NCBI GenBank assembly: GCA_033297075.1
Contig: MU858113.1
Coordinates: forward strand, 62,001 to 126,000
Direction of reading: 5' to 3'
DNA from: Rhypophila decipiens
Taxonomy: Eukaryota > Ascomycota > Sordariomycetes > Sordariales > Naviculisporaceae
Length of the DNA stretch: 64,000 bases
In this document: positions 9,271 through 21,778 of the stretch, piece after piece
Layout: every line of letters starts with the position of its first letter
Numbering within the stretch: position 1 is the first letter of the stretch
Program-made: the position numbers and the translations under genes
Notes under the pieces: generated by a model
What the model was told of the DNA's origin: nothing
Seen by the model: only the letters and a program-made list of their open reading frames with translations
Database searches by the model: none

Positions 9271-12200
9271 ATGGATCCAGCCTCAATTATCGGCACCACT
9301 TCAGGTGTTCTAAGCTTCATCACGTTCTGCGTACAAGCGGTGCAAGTAGGACAAAAAGTCCACAGAAGCGCAGTTGATGCCACTGATGATACTGGGGCAA
9401 ATGAGTATACTCAGTGCAAACGCTTTTGCCAGACATTTCAACCTACTCTTGAACGGCTAAGGAAGCAGGCCAATAACAGCGGAAAGAATGGCATATCGAA
9501 CGCCGAAGAGAGTCTATTGCGGATCGTCACGCTATGCGACAGCGTTGGAGCCGAAATCATCGTCCTCATGGAGAAATACGAACTCCAGCAGCCGTCGGAT
9601 CCCGGCCTTTCCAGAGGTATCCGGAAGAGGATAGGGGAGAAGATTGGAGTCGGCAAACACGTCATCAGAGTGACCTTGCGCGCCCTCTGGGACCACGAGG
9701 AGGCCAAGGAGCTTCGCACGAGATTCAACGAATGCGTCGGCCAGCTCGGTATTCACTTGAGTGAAGTGAACAAGTAGGTGCCATATATTGCCTTCATACC
9801 AACTCCGTCGTCGGTCGAGATGCTAACAATGCCCGAATGAGACAGGAGATCCTTGGCGAAATCCACAACATTGCACATAGCGTCAAGTATCTGCAGCGAG
9901 AAACACCCGCCCTCCGCACTTCCCTCGAGCGCAGCCTGACAAGACTTGATGAGAAGAACGAGAAGCTTGGGAGTCAAATAGAAGAACTCGTGGAACAGAT
10001 TGACTCCGCCGGCTCTTCTCTTAGCGAACAGTTAAACAAGCTTGCTCAGAATCTCGACCACATCACAAACCTCCACAAAGCCATGAATACGGTGTTCGAG
10101 CTATCACAAGACACACTGGAGAATATTAATCGTTCACGTATCTTGAAGGCGATTTCATTCCCGACAAGACTTTCACGGCAAAGTCAGATCAATCAGCGTA
10201 GCCTCCCGGATGAGACCTTTGAATGGTTCATCAGAGATGAAGCTCCCCCCAGTTCAGATAGCAGCAGTGGCCCGGGACCATTGACTTCCTTCAGACAATG
10301 GCTTCGAGAGGGAGAGGGAATATTCCATATTACAGGGAAGCCAGGAAGTGCCAAGTCGACCTTGATGAACTTCCTCCAAAACCATGAGGATACCGAAGCT
10401 ATGTTGCGGCTCTGGAGCTCACATATGCAAACCATCACTTCCGACGCTGGAGCAGGTTCGTCGGAGGACAAAATCACCATTGCATCCACCTTCCTCTACA
10501 ACGCGGCAAATTCTGAGAATGAAAAGTCAGCCGAGGGCATCTACAGGACACTTCTGTACACTATCCTTGAAGACCACCGTCAGGACCTGATCTCGACCGT
10601 GTTTGAGAGGTACTGGAATCCATGGAGTTGGACGCCTTGGGTTGAAGAACAGAAGGATATCACCATATCTGGGCAAGAACTCGCCAATGCATTTGATTTG
10701 GTCTTACGGGAGACCAATACTTCCGGCTGGCGATACTGCATCTTCATCGACGGCGCCGACGAGTTTCAGGACCGTAGTATGGATAAATGGAAATTCGCTA
10801 ACGAAATACGGCGCTGGACCACTGAATACCGTGGCACTGTGAAAGTGTGTGTTTCCAGTAGGGAGGAGAGGCCATGGATTGACGAATCATTTTGCCCGGA
10901 CCACAGGAGAATTAAAATACATCAATATACCAAAGGAGACATAAAAAAACTAGTCGAGGACCGGATTGCCGACCATCACAACCTTCAGGAGCCTAGGTTT
11001 GGGAGAGAAGAAAAGGCAGACTTCATCATGACCATCGTAACCAAGGCGGAGGGCGTATTTCTCTGGGTGCGACATGTCCTGGACTTGGTGGTGGAGCAGT
11101 TGGATGAGAACCAAGATATCGAAACGCTGAACCAGGTGCTGGACACTCTTCCGCTAGAAATGGAAAAGATGATTGATGCCATTCTGAGTCGGATCCAGAA
11201 AATCAACAAAGAGGAGTCTGTCGCAATTTTCAAGATCCTTTTGCTCAAGGAGACGTGGCCACGCGGTCTTGCGCTGTCGCTGGCACATTACTCCATGGTC
11301 AAGGACTTGATAAAGAACCCAAAATTTTCCCAAAAGCCAATTCCAGGAGACAGGATGGGGCGTTGCATGGGGGATGCGGACTCTCCGATCTCTGGTCAGA
11401 TTGACCGGTTCAGAGGCAGGTTCCACCTACTCTTTCGGGGCTTGGTTGATGTTGTGACTCAACCAGCTCCCGTGTATAGCTTAAGCTCCCCGTGGAAAAA
11501 ACCGCCGTGCGGCCCGTGTCTCAATAAACTGTCCCACTCTTTGTCATTCTCTCATCGATCGATTTATGAGTACCTCAGGAAGCGGGAAACGTACCTGGCT
11601 GGTAGCGAAGATACAGTTTTGACTATCATCAAATGTCTCACCGCCCAGACAAACATGGGCTGGTGTTTCGCCCACGGTGGATATCCATCAGGCGTCCCAG
11701 GCGACATTCTGATGGATCAATATGTACATGGCATTGTCCCTGTTATACGGGACACCCTTCGCGACGGCAGAAACACGTCATCTGCTCGAGCTGTTTTCAC
11801 CAGCCTTGACGACCTCGACTCCAGCCTGATCTCCCGTTTGTTGATGATGAACAAGCGGGCTGCCAAGGCCAACTCTGGAAGGCGTGGCTACATTCCCACC
11901 GTGTTTGCAATTTCCTGTACAATGGGCCTTGACTCTTATGTGGAATGGGTATTGTCCAACAGACCCGAGGAGGCATGGATGGGCATGAGAGAGGAATTGC
12001 AAGCCATAGACCTTTGGAAGGTATGTGATCTCTTCATGGACTTGGTTCCGCGTGGGGAGACCGGGGCGTCTTGGCACGATCCCGAGCCGAGAGTCGAGGC
12101 TGCTACAATGATACAACGGCTCTTGAAGGCGGGATTCAGCCCAAACTCCCCCCTAGGCGAGAAACCCGACATGGCAACGCCTTGGCTGGCCTTCCTCGGG

Positions 12201-12970
12201 CGTTTTATCCGGTGGTGCTTCCTTCCAGATGCGCTCTTGTGGCGGATCATCGACGCGCTTTTACGGTCAGGGGCTCCACCCCCTGAAGCTTTTTCTTGGG
12301 AAATGATCCCATGCACGGAAAGTCCAAACAAGTTCAAAGTCTCCTTTAGACTGCGGGATGACGAACAGCAAGCGGTTGATGAGCATAGGAGGACGGAAAA
12401 TGAGGCTGAAAGGGTAGAAGACCTTGAACCGGAGGAAGAAATCGTCGTTACATATCCTACGAGAGGGGATATCGTAGACGTGTATGCCAGGCCGGTGAGG
12501 AAATTCCCTGACAACAAGGCGACACTAAGGGATATCTTTTGCGTTTTTGGGCCCAAGGACGAGCCGGATGTTGCGGCAACGCTAGAAGCCCTTTACCCTG
12601 ACCCAGAGCCGGAGCATGAAGCGGAGCGGGAGAATGACGGAGACACCGGGTTGTCGAACTCGGAAACAAGTCTGACGCCCGGGACAATGAACGGAGAAGA
12701 AGCCACAACGGCGGAGCCATATTTGGGAAGCCAGGAGGACACTCAGCCTGACTTGTTGAGATTACTCAAGTTGAAGCGCCGGGATAATACCAGCGCGATG
12801 ATCGTGGAGTCGCCAGTATTCAAGACAGTCCTGGGAACAGTTGTGGGAGGTAAGTACAAGCTTTCTCAAAGACCACTCAGCATAGCTAACAGCAGGATCT
12901 CATAGGCGTCCTTGGTGCTACTGTGATGTATGTAATTATGAGACGAACAGAAGGGGAGGATACACGTTGA
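9271..12970 (+). CDS. NACHT STAND protein with C-terminal membrane helix
   Basis: Three exons (9271-9773, 9842-12849, 12906-12970) give 1191 residues. Residues 1 to about 165 form the fungal STAND N-terminal domain (starting MDPASIIGTTSGVLSF). A heptad-rich coiled coil follows (~180-260). The NACHT NTPase has a Walker A GKPGSAKST at 333-341 and a Walker B IFIDGADEF near 466-474. The region after the NTPase (~700-1150) has no repeats that I can call. The second intron removes a premature stop and joins a short last exon, giving GTVVGGVLGATVMYVIM followed by Arg-Arg, a single predicted membrane helix. STAND proteins are signal-transducing NTPases; in fungi many act in heterokaryon incompatibility or defence. 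Membrane tethering at the C-terminus is the odd feature. The function is inferred from architecture only. Confidence 0.85.
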
Positions 12971-13310
12971 AAGCATGCGGTCCAAGGAGAGAGTCCCTCC
13001 TTGATCTTGAGACTTGTTCAGAATGGCAACAGTTTCAAGCACCAGGTGATCTTTCTCCAACTTGATAACCAACAAGAAGTCTCACAATCAGACAACAGTG
13101 CAAGTGCAGCAAGTTCATCACCTCTTAACTACATTTCTTCTATTCCATGACCGTAAATACGTCAGGGCACTGCAGCACATATCCGCGATGGCAACACCAC
13201 GCCTCAGCTGTACTCGAGACCTAATTCTGACTGGTCTACCTTTGGCCCTTGCCTGTCCTCGGTGCCTCCTGCTATCCACAGACAATACCGACATCGCCAG
13301 CCAACAATAC

Positions 13311-15546
13311 TCAAACGCTGGCAACGCCATGATCCTCCAGAATCAAGTCAGCAGCCTTCTCAGCAATAGCATAAACAGTGGCCTGCAAATGCGCGCTAAT
13401 TTGAATAGGCATGATACTCGCGTCAACAACTCTCAGATTCTTGACCCCATACACTCTCAACCGTTCATCAACGACCCCTCCGCCGAGCTTATTCTCCTCC
13501 AGTGTTCCATCCTTCGACCCAACCATTGCGCATGTTCCAACAGGATGCCAATCCGTCACCATGACTTGCTTGATCCACTCGCGCAGCTTATCATCATCCT
13601 TTGCGTCTTCGACTGAGGGACTGACTTGTTTTTCGATGATATTTGCGAGAGGAGCGGTAGAGCAGATCTTTTCGGCAAGACGGTAGGCGTGGAGTGTTAT
13701 CTCCACGTCTAGAGACCCCAACGGACCGGAGTAATATCCCGGGTTGATGGATAACTTGCGCTCGGGCGTGATGTGGATGCTTCCGCGGGAAAAGGGGTAT
13801 TGGAGGATCTGAAGCAGACTGCCGTATTTGGTTCCGCTGGCGGGGGAGGAGAATGCGGGATCGGGGGACCAGTTCCCTAGCTCAAAGATGAATTCCATGT
13901 GTCCTAGGGAGGATTGTCCGGTCGAGGTGGTGAAGCGTTTTGCGTGGAGGTTTTGGATTGCATTGGACGTGGAGGTATCTTGCGGGATGAGGGAAGAGAG
14001 GGTCTCGGTCGGAATGAATTTCGAGATGGGGATGTATGACATTGAGACAGGGAGGATGGTTAGAGGTCCGGTTTGGGAGGTTGTGTATTGCTCTGTTGCT
14101 TTTGCGAGGGCGGTTTCGTCTTTGAGGTCGTCGGGATTGGGCAGGGACGGGTCGACTTCGAATAGGACGGATGTTGCTGTTTTTGGAAGGAGAAGGTTAG
14201 CGAGGCTGGCCTTGATGGATGAGATAGAAAGACAAGACACTCGACGTACTCATATGATCTTGAAGATTCTCGCCGACATTGGGATTCTCGACCTTGACTG
14301 AGATTCCAGCTGCCGAGAGGATATCACGGTGACCGATGCCCGAGAGCTCCAGAAGCTGAGGCGACTGGATCGAGCCGGCGGAGAGGATCACCTCCTTGGA
14401 GGCAAAGGCCGAGTGCTCGACGCCATCGCGGTCAGTGAAGCGCACTCCTTTGGCTTCCCAGTTACCATCGGTCCCGGCGAGAATGATTTCCTGAACTTGA
14501 GCATGAGTCAAGACTTTGAGATTTGGCCTCGAGGCGTTGGGTAGGTAGTAAGCTCTGGCGGCATAGGATCGTGTAGCTGACTTGGGTTCGACTGAGACAG
14601 CGCTGGTCCAGCAGCCGATGTTGCTGCCGGCTAGGTGGGCAACGTTGGTCTCGATTCCGGCGGCGTTGAGGGTCTCGTGCCAGAGACCATGAGAGGCGGT
14701 GTACTCGCCGGGATACGAGACCTGGACAGGTCCGTTAAGACCAACGACGCCTTCATGGAGGGCCACCCGAGCAGCCTGTTGCGACGGCGATGTCGGGATG
14801 TGAAAGCGTTCACTTTTCTTGAAAAAGGGTCTGGATCATGTTAGAGAGGGTCCCGTGGGCGATCTTGATTGGTCAGCGGAGCTGCTTCCGCCGGCAGGGG
14901 TCCTGGTTGTGGTGCTCCTTTTCTGTCCAACAGGGGTCCCGCGGAACCGCTCAAAGGGTGGGGGGGGGCTTGAAGAAAAAAGCAATGAGATTCTGCACAG
15001 CAAAAGTTCCCCAAAACTGCACCACCGAAGAAACGGAAAAGGAGAATGCAAAAAGAAAACGAGGGGGAACTTTGAGAAAAGCAAGAATACGAGAACAGAC
15101 TGACAAAAGAAAGTGACAAGAAAATGACAAACCACTCACAGAAGCCCATCCCAACCCCAGCCGGGATTTCCCAGCGCCTCCCAGTCGTCGTAATCACCCC
15201 TGGCGGCCCGGTTCCAGGTCATGAAGTTCAGGGCACTCGACCCCCCGAGCACCTTTCCCCGTCCCCACGGGACCACCCGCCCGCTGAGCCCCTCCTGCGG
15301 CACCGTCTCAAACTGCCAGTCCAAATCGTCGTTCCCCAGCGCCTTTCCCGCGATGCCGGGCCAATCGACGAGGTCGTCGCCAATTCCTGTGCCGCCGGCT
15401 TCAATAACGCCCACGAAAAGGTCCACGTGGGCCGCTGCCAGTCGGCTTGCGAGCGCCAGACCTGCTGTGCCGCCGCCCACGATGAGGAAATCAAAGTCCG
15501 TCTTGGCGAAAGATGAGAGGGTCGGCTGGGCTTCAGGGGACGACAT
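13311..15546 (-). CDS. GMC-family FAD oxidoreductase
   Basis: Exons complement of 13311-14176, 14250-14830 and 15140-15546 give 617 residues. The glucose-methanol-choline family oxidises alcohols or choline-like substrates with FAD. Residues ~17-37 hold the FAD-binding GGGTAG motif, followed by the signature WGRGKVLGGSS; splicing of the first intron restores LLPFFKKSE. The C-terminal catalytic pair is present: His540 in WHPVGTCAM and His592 in SAHLQATVYA (Asn or His is usual at this second site). No signal peptide is seen, so it is probably intracellular, nearer to aryl-alcohol/choline dehydrogenase-like members than to secreted glucose oxidases. The first intron is 309 nt, long for this genome, and contains a run of nine G. 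The substrate cannot be read from the sequence. Confidence 0.92.
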
Positions 15547-16584
15547 TGTGGCTGCAGGAGACAATGAGAGGTTTTGTTGACTTGACGATCTGCGAGTAAC
15601 GCTGAAAGATAGCAAAGCTGTGGTAGGGGGTAACGCATAAAATGATATCGAAAAAGAGTTGCAAGATCGCCAGCAGGTCTTTCCTCAACCGTGGTCCTGG
15701 GAGGTTTGTTATCTTCCTCGACCACTGGCGGCAGCCCCAACTTCAGGTCGCACAAGTGCTTCTCGGCGGAATCACCAGTCGCCAAACCCCCGCACCGTCA
15801 TGTCACTGGCAGGTTCGTTTCTGATCTATCACTGAGGCTTGTTGGAGTCTTGGAGAGAAATATTCATGATAGGTATCATGTACCTGCAGGGATCGCTTGT
15901 TTGGTCGACATTCGGTAAAGACGGCCCCTCCCGCCCACAAAACACCCCGGAGGATCCAATGGGAACGCCGCCGGAGTGACGGGCTAGCGACGCTGGCCAG
16001 GTGCTATCGGTCTTGGAATGCGACACGGACATGTTGATCGATTTGGGCGTCAATGTCACTGTCGGCCGTGGTTCTGTGCCATGTTTGGTTGGAAGAGGTG
16101 CCTTTTCGCCGGTTCTGTCTCTGGTTATCATTGCGGCTTAATTATTCTTTTTCTTGGGTCTGCAGGCATTTGTCGCTGCGTACGGGATTCTTGTCATGCG
16201 GCATGGTGGTAATGTCATTTTACGCAGCAGGATTCAGGATTGGATGCTGTTCACGTCGTCACGCAGCGCAGCACGCAGCTGACGAAAAGAAAGAAACATC
16301 ATTGACAAAGCAACGAAAAAAGTCTTGGAAGGTTCAGGTTGGCTCAGCTTCACTCTGTTTTATCCCTTCATGGCCGCCACCATCGCCGCCGCCAGTCGTC
16401 GTTTATCTCTGCCGCTTTCCTCTCCTCAGATCCGTGGCACATGTAATCCGTGGACCGTAAAAATCAGGGGTTCGAGCGCAAGCGGTCCATTGATTCATAT
16501 CTAGTCCTTCTTGACGTCCCTCCCCATGCCGTCATCGTCGTCACGGCCCTCTTCCCTCTCTCGCGTGCGGTACCCGGGAAGTCG
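15547..16584. promoter_or_regulatory. Divergent promoter region, GMC / PTH11-like
   Basis: About 1 kb lies between a minus-strand and a plus-strand gene, so it should hold both promoters. I see no additional gene, repeat or obvious operator. Confidence 0.4.
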
Positions 16585-18327
16585 ATGATGGCCGACTTTG
16601 TCCAAAGTCTTGCCATTGAGACTTGGACATTATGGTCCGTCGGTATTCTTCTGATAGGGTGTCGAATGTAAGTCGAGACAGATTATGAGTGTTTTTCATC
16701 TGCCCAGGCGCTAACCTGTTGTTCTAGGATCTCGCGCCGGATCAAGTTCCGGAGCTGGAGACGGCTTCAGATTGAAGACTGGTTGATGGGAGTGGTTACT
16801 GTATGTGCTCTTGCCAGATGATGTCGCCGTGATAACGGCAACGACGACAACAAAGCTGACGATGCGCCAACCAGGTCACATTCACCCTGGTCATGTATTT
16901 TCTCAACGAGGTGGCAAAAAATGGCAGCAACTTTCTCGACTACGAAACGGCCATCAGCCTCAAGGGGGAGGATGCAGAAAGGGCGATATACGGGAGCAAA
17001 ATGGTGCGGTGCAGACTCCATCGCCTCTGAGCAACAGGACAATAAGCTGACCAACAGCAGGCACTTGCCATGGAGATGTGCACACTGGCCACCATCTGGC
17101 TGGTCAAGATCTGCCTGTTGATATTGTATCACAGGTTAACGTGGGTCATCTCGCTACTTCCACCACGAGCAAGTCTTTCGAGGCTGACAATGCACAGCAT
17201 GGCGTACGAGACACAACATCTCATTGTCAAGATTATAGGGGCATACTGCGTGATTGCATACATCCTCGTGGTTGCGCTGCTTCTCGGCCACTGGTGCCAG
17301 CCGATCGAGCAGTACTGGGCGCTGCCTGTCGAGAACTGTACGTCTCAGACACCGACTCCTTGAAGCCGACGAGCATTAACACACATGGTGTAGCTGAGTG
17401 CGCGACCTACTACAAACACATGATCTTTGCGACGGCCTTTAATATTTCGTCCGATCTGATGTTACTTGGGATCCCGATCCCCATCGTCATCCAGAGCCAG
17501 CTTCCCTTGAAGAGGTATGGAAACAGCACCTTCAATCTTCCCCCTTGTGCTATGCTGACTGAGCTTGAAGGAAACTGATATTATGCGCGGTCCTTGGTCT
17601 TGGAGCCTTTAATGCAAGTTGCCCGTTTTTGTCGAGTTTCTCAATACACAAGATGGCTGACAAGTCCCAGATTCTCATGGCCATCCTCAACCGCTATTAC
17701 AACTTCAGCCACCCCAACGAGCTCGTCTACACATACTGGTATGTCGGCGAGGTGGCAACAGCAGTCTACGTCGGCAACCTGCCCCTCTGCTGGCAGTTCA
17801 TCTCGCACGTCTTTAAGACCGGCTCGTGGGCGTCATTCAAAGGCGAACCAGGGCAAGAACCCAACAGCCACGTGCTGGCCCCGGGCATCCCACTCCCACA
17901 GCGTCACCAACCTAAGCGACGACATTTTAACTCGATGCTGCCGAGATCATTATTCAGCACAAACAACCTAACACGATTATCCACTCCATGCGACGACGAG
18001 GTATGGGGCACAACGGCCGCCGACTCTGTCACAAAAGTCGGCACACACACGAGAACGAGCGAGACGAAAGACGACGACATCATGGTTCTTTCCAGCCGGG
18101 TGGGCAACGAAGACGACATTGAGCTTCAGCTCTCACCAAACATTAACAATAACTTATCAAATTCTCCCGTCACGGGGGCACCACAAACCCATGCGCCGAA
18201 CCAAGATGGCGAACAAAATCGATACATCATGCCATCGCTCGGACAGGCACACGACCGACAACAGCAGCCACCGCCGCCTGGACCGGATTTATTGCGACCG
18301 CCGGGGACCCTCTCTCGTCCACGCTGA
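16585..18327 (+). CDS. PTH11-like fungal rhodopsin-fold membrane protein
   Basis: Eight exons: 16585-16667, 16728-16800, 16875-17003, 17061-17140, 17198-17337, 17394-17514, 17571-17613, 17671-18327; 441 residues. The spliced product has seven hydrophobic segments, with the family's conserved Cys and Trp positions in the loops (for example GHWCQPIEQYWALP and ECATYY) and the KLILCAVLGLGAFNILMAILNRYY helix. It matches the fungal rhodopsin/PTH11-type family of putative receptors, here without an N-terminal CFEM domain. The last intron (17614-17670) has a GC donor (AAT/GCAAGT) and a CAG acceptor; reading through it would insert 19 polar residues into a membrane helix. The hydrophilic C-terminal tail of ~170 residues is rich in Ser, Asn and Pro and presumably cytoplasmic. 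A second ATG follows directly after the first. Confidence 0.85.
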
Positions 18328-20015
18328 CTGAGTCGTCCAAGACAAGACAAACCTTTGCTTTTTCCTCTTGTCAGGCCGGTTTTCCATGGCAGCCCTGGCA
18401 ATTCTTTTAACGTAATTTCGCTATTTTTTAGACTACGACACTAACGGCAGGGAACGGGAACGGACCGTGCTACAGAGTAGGGTTAGTGCCAACTTGTCAC
18501 GCACATTAGCGGGCCAATGGTAGCATTTTGGCATGCAGCCAACGGCAGCTGCCAAGTTGCACTAACGTCTTCCCCTATTTGGGTATGCCGGATGGAGTTT
18601 AATGGAATTTCTTTCTTGGAGGGATGGATTCAAGGATGGGATTGGTCTTTGGTGTTTTCTGTGTTGATGGCAGGGTGGGATTACAGGACTACCTGCCTCT
18701 GTTGGGACTGAAAGATGCTTTTGTTTTGATGGATTGTTTTTGTCGGGATTGGGAACTTTATTGACTATACAGAGATGACTTGGAGTCAGGGACAGTTTGG
18801 ACGGGATGGACTTAATACCCAAATACAGAACAGCAAGGCCTGAATCGAATTATTGGTATGATAACTGATCAACTTACGGGGTTCGAGATAGGGATACGAG
18901 TGGACGAATACCGTGCTCTCCCTGGTGGCTGGACCACTGGAGGTCAGTCAGACCCGTCCAGCTGCCGTCCCAGCCGTCTGGGTTACAGTACAGTATACCA
19001 CTGGATTACGAGACCCCCATGCACCAGAAAACAAGCTACGGCTGCAGGTAACGTGGCCCGCCCCGGCCGTAACCAATGGGACACCACACTTTATCCTTCC
19101 AGCGCCCCGGCACTTGCCATCCCACTGGCCCGTTCCCCAAATCAAGGTTCGTTTCGCGGGGCATCATCCACTTTCAGGGCCATTCGCAGCCAACTGCATG
19201 ATGCTAGCCTGTTGTCGTCAAACCACGCGGAAGACGGGCAACTGAACGCTAGAGGACCACTTGGGTTCATGAACGAACGATAAATCAGCAATTATCAACG
19301 CCAACTTCATGTGAGAATTTGGGGTCCAGACCATGTCAGGAAAGTTGGGATTCCAAACCACAAACAGACGAACTAATCAGTAGCCAGAGTTCCAAGCCAG
19401 AATATCACCAACCACCTGCAAGAACCGACACCCCAATGTCACAGCGCCATGCAGTCCCCCATCTGGGCACACCCTGCCTGCCACGCTGCCGGCCGGACGA
19501 GACGAGCCAATGGATCATGCAGACCAACCCCGCTCGGATGCCGCCATTCCCTTTTATCAAGCCCCCCCAGCAGGCAGGCTATCCGTAAACTGCTTAAACT
19601 TCAAGGCCGGCAGCAGTGGCAGAGTCTGGACCAGGTCGCCACCTTGATGTCGGGGAGCCAGTGTCTCGCTTTCGCGACGAGTCTCACACCGGTGGCCGAC
19701 CTTCGTGTCTTGGACTGACCCAGATTCCCGGGACATTTTGCGCAGGTGATTCTGTATGACAAAACCATTGATAGACCTCGTGTTCGCCACCAGTGTCTCA
19801 CTCCTCACTGATTACTTTCCATCCTCAAGTCAACCTCCTGAGTCGCTATCAGCAGAGCGACCTCTTGCGACAGCGCGGTTGACTGTCGACAGGCTCAGAC
19901 ACGGGGACAGCATCACCAGCTTGGCTGGCCAACCCAAATCTGCTTTCACGCCATTGAGCGGACTCATTCCTGTCCTACCATCTCTATCAACCCAGCCGCC
20001 GTCAACTGAATCATC
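18328..20015. other. 1.7 kb intergenic, no gene seen
   Basis: Only short frames without domain character occur. The last part, with many pyrimidine-rich stretches just before 20016, is probably the promoter and leader of the permease gene. Confidence 0.4.
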
Positions 20016-21566
20016 ATGGCCTCCCCAGCAGACCTCGAAAAAGGCCCCGTCCTAACCGACGAAAAGCCAACCGCCAGCTCCTTGAGCGACACCTCCGCCA
20101 ACCCATCCACTCCATCCACCTCCTCATTACCCATCCCTCCCATCCTCCGCAAAATCAACCAAAAGATCGAATCCCTCTCCGGCTTCGAAGCCCGCGGAAT
20201 AACCCGCGTCCTCCCCTCGGAACGCCAACCCCCATCGCGCCTCTCAGACCTCCAGATATTCTTCCTCTGGTTCGGCGCAAACATCACAGCCAACAACCTA
20301 ACAACCGGCTTGTTCGGACCCTTGATCTTTGGCCTGGGCTTTACCGACTCTGTGTTTTGCGCCATCGTGGGGTGTCTCCTCGGCTCTTGTTGCACAGCGT
20401 ACATGGCCACCTGGGGCCCTAAATCCGGCAACCGAACCATGGTTGTGCTGCGCTTCTTTATGGGGTACTGGCCGAGCAAGATCCCTTGTTTTTTGAACAT
20501 CGTGCTCATGGTGGGGTATATCACCTGTTCATTCATCATTGCCGGCCAGATCTTGTCGGCAGTCTCCGGGGGAAACATGACGGTTGTGGTGGGCATTGTT
20601 GTTGTTGCGCTGGTCTGTTGGGTTGTTGCCGTCTTTGGGATGAGGGTGTTTCATTCGTATGAGCGGTATGCTTGGATTCCTCAGCTGTTGGTCTTGTTTG
20701 TTCTTGTGGGAAGTGCGGGTCCGAGATTTGATTCGTCTTTGCAGAGTGTAACCGGGGAAGGCATCAGTCTGGCGGCGAATAGGCTCAGCTTTTTGAGTCT
20801 GTGCCTGTATGTCCCCAACTCGTGGGCTGCTGCTGCGAGCGATTATTATGTTTATTATCCCGAAGATACCAAGCGGAGAAAGGTCTTTGGGCTGACTTTT
20901 GCGGGACTTTTCTTGAGTTTCACATTTGTTTATATGCTGGGGATTGGACTTGCCAGCGGGGTGGCGAGTAACGTTGCTTGGGAGGAAGCATATGGGGTTA
21001 GTACCGGAGCGCTGATCATCACGGGCTTTGATGGGCTTGCTGGGTTTGGAAAACTCTGCGGGGTTATCGTTGCGCTGGGCTTGATCGCGAATAGTATCCC
21101 CGGGGCGTACTCTGCTGCCCTTGGGTGTCAGGTTATGGGTCGGTACGGCAAGGTTGTGCCCAGATGGGTCTGGACTTGCGTGGTCATGACTGTTCAGCTT
21201 GTTTGCGCCCTTGCTGGGCGGGAGCATCTCATGGAGTTGTTTGGGAATTTCCTGGCGTTGATGGGGTACTGGATGACTATCATGATTTTTATTGTCTTGA
21301 TGGAGCATCACATCTTTAGGGGGCGCAAGGGGTATGACTGGTCCAAGTGGGAGGACAAGAGTTACCTGCCTGTTGGCTGGGCTGCCTTGGTTGCTTTCTT
21401 GATGGGCTGGGCTGGTGCCATCTTGGGCATGTACCAGGTTTGGTATGTTGGGCCGCTGGCTGAGTTGACGGGCATGTGTGATGTGGGCGTGTGGTTGGGA
21501 ACTGGGTTCGCCATCGTGGGTTACCTGCCTCTTCGCTTCTTGGAGCTGAAGTATGTGGGCAGGTGA
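20016..21566 (+). CDS. NCS1-family purine-cytosine permease
   Basis: Single exon, 516 residues. After a polar N-terminal tail (~65 residues) come about twelve membrane helices. The first helix segment reads LQIFFLWFGANITANNLTTG, followed by a GPLIFGLGF loop and a GPKSGNRTMVV stretch typical of the Fcy branch of nucleobase-cation symporters. A DYYVYYPEDTKRRKVF loop and a conserved GLIANSIPGAYSA helix agree with that family. These proteins import cytosine, adenine, guanine or hypoxanthine with protons at the plasma membrane. Which nucleobase is carried cannot be decided here. No intron is needed, and the ATG lies in a good context (ATCATGG). Confidence 0.9.
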   Translation: MASPADLEKGPVLTDEKPTASSLSDTSANPSTPSTSSLPIPPILRKINQKIESLSGFEARGITRVLPSERQPPSRLSDLQIFFLWFGANITANNLTTGLFGPLIFGLGFTDSVFCAIVGCLLGSCCTAYMATWGPKSGNRTMVVLRFFMGYWPSKIPCFLNIVLMVGYITCSFIIAGQILSAVSGGNMTVVVGIVVVALVCWVVAVFGMRVFHSYERYAWIPQLLVLFVLVGSAGPRFDSSLQSVTGEGISLAANRLSFLSLCLYVPNSWAAAASDYYVYYPEDTKRRKVFGLTFAGLFLSFTFVYMLGIGLASGVASNVAWEEAYGVSTGALIITGFDGLAGFGKLCGVIVALGLIANSIPGAYSAALGCQVMGRYGKVVPRWVWTCVVMTVQLVCALAGREHLMELFGNFLALMGYWMTIMIFIVLMEHHIFRGRKGYDWSKWEDKSYLPVGWAALVAFLMGWAGAILGMYQVWYVGPLAELTGMCDVGVWLGTGFAIVGYLPLRFLELKYVGR

Positions 21567-21648
21567 ACACCTCACTGGAGCCGCTGAGTTCGATCAATCG
21601 TCATGGCTGCGCGTTGCAGCGGCAAGATCCACGGTAATTAAACCCAAC

Positions 21649-21778
21649 AAAGCCGGTTGCACCACTGTAACAGATCCACGGGAATAGAAGTGAATACGAA
21701 TAAAGTTTTAAACATGAGAAACTTTATGCGTGTTCACTTCTATTCCCAAGGCTCTGTTATTTTGGTGTAGCCGGCTTT
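21649..21778. mobile_element. 130-bp foldback (hairpin) element
   Basis: The left arm starting AAAGCCGGTTGCACCA and the reverse complement of the right arm (AAAGCCGGCTACACCA) match over about 60 bp with few differences. The most conserved block is GGGAATAGAAGTGAA and its complement TTCACTTCTATTCCC. The centre is a short A/T-rich loop (about TAAACATGAG). This nearly full-length palindrome between convergent genes fits a foldback MITE. It could alternatively act as a transcript-end hairpin for the permease gene. Confidence 0.65.

Noticed and set aside
13062..13616. 184-codon plus-strand frame.
   Set aside because: Mostly antisense to the last exon of the GMC oxidoreductase, which has clear family motifs.
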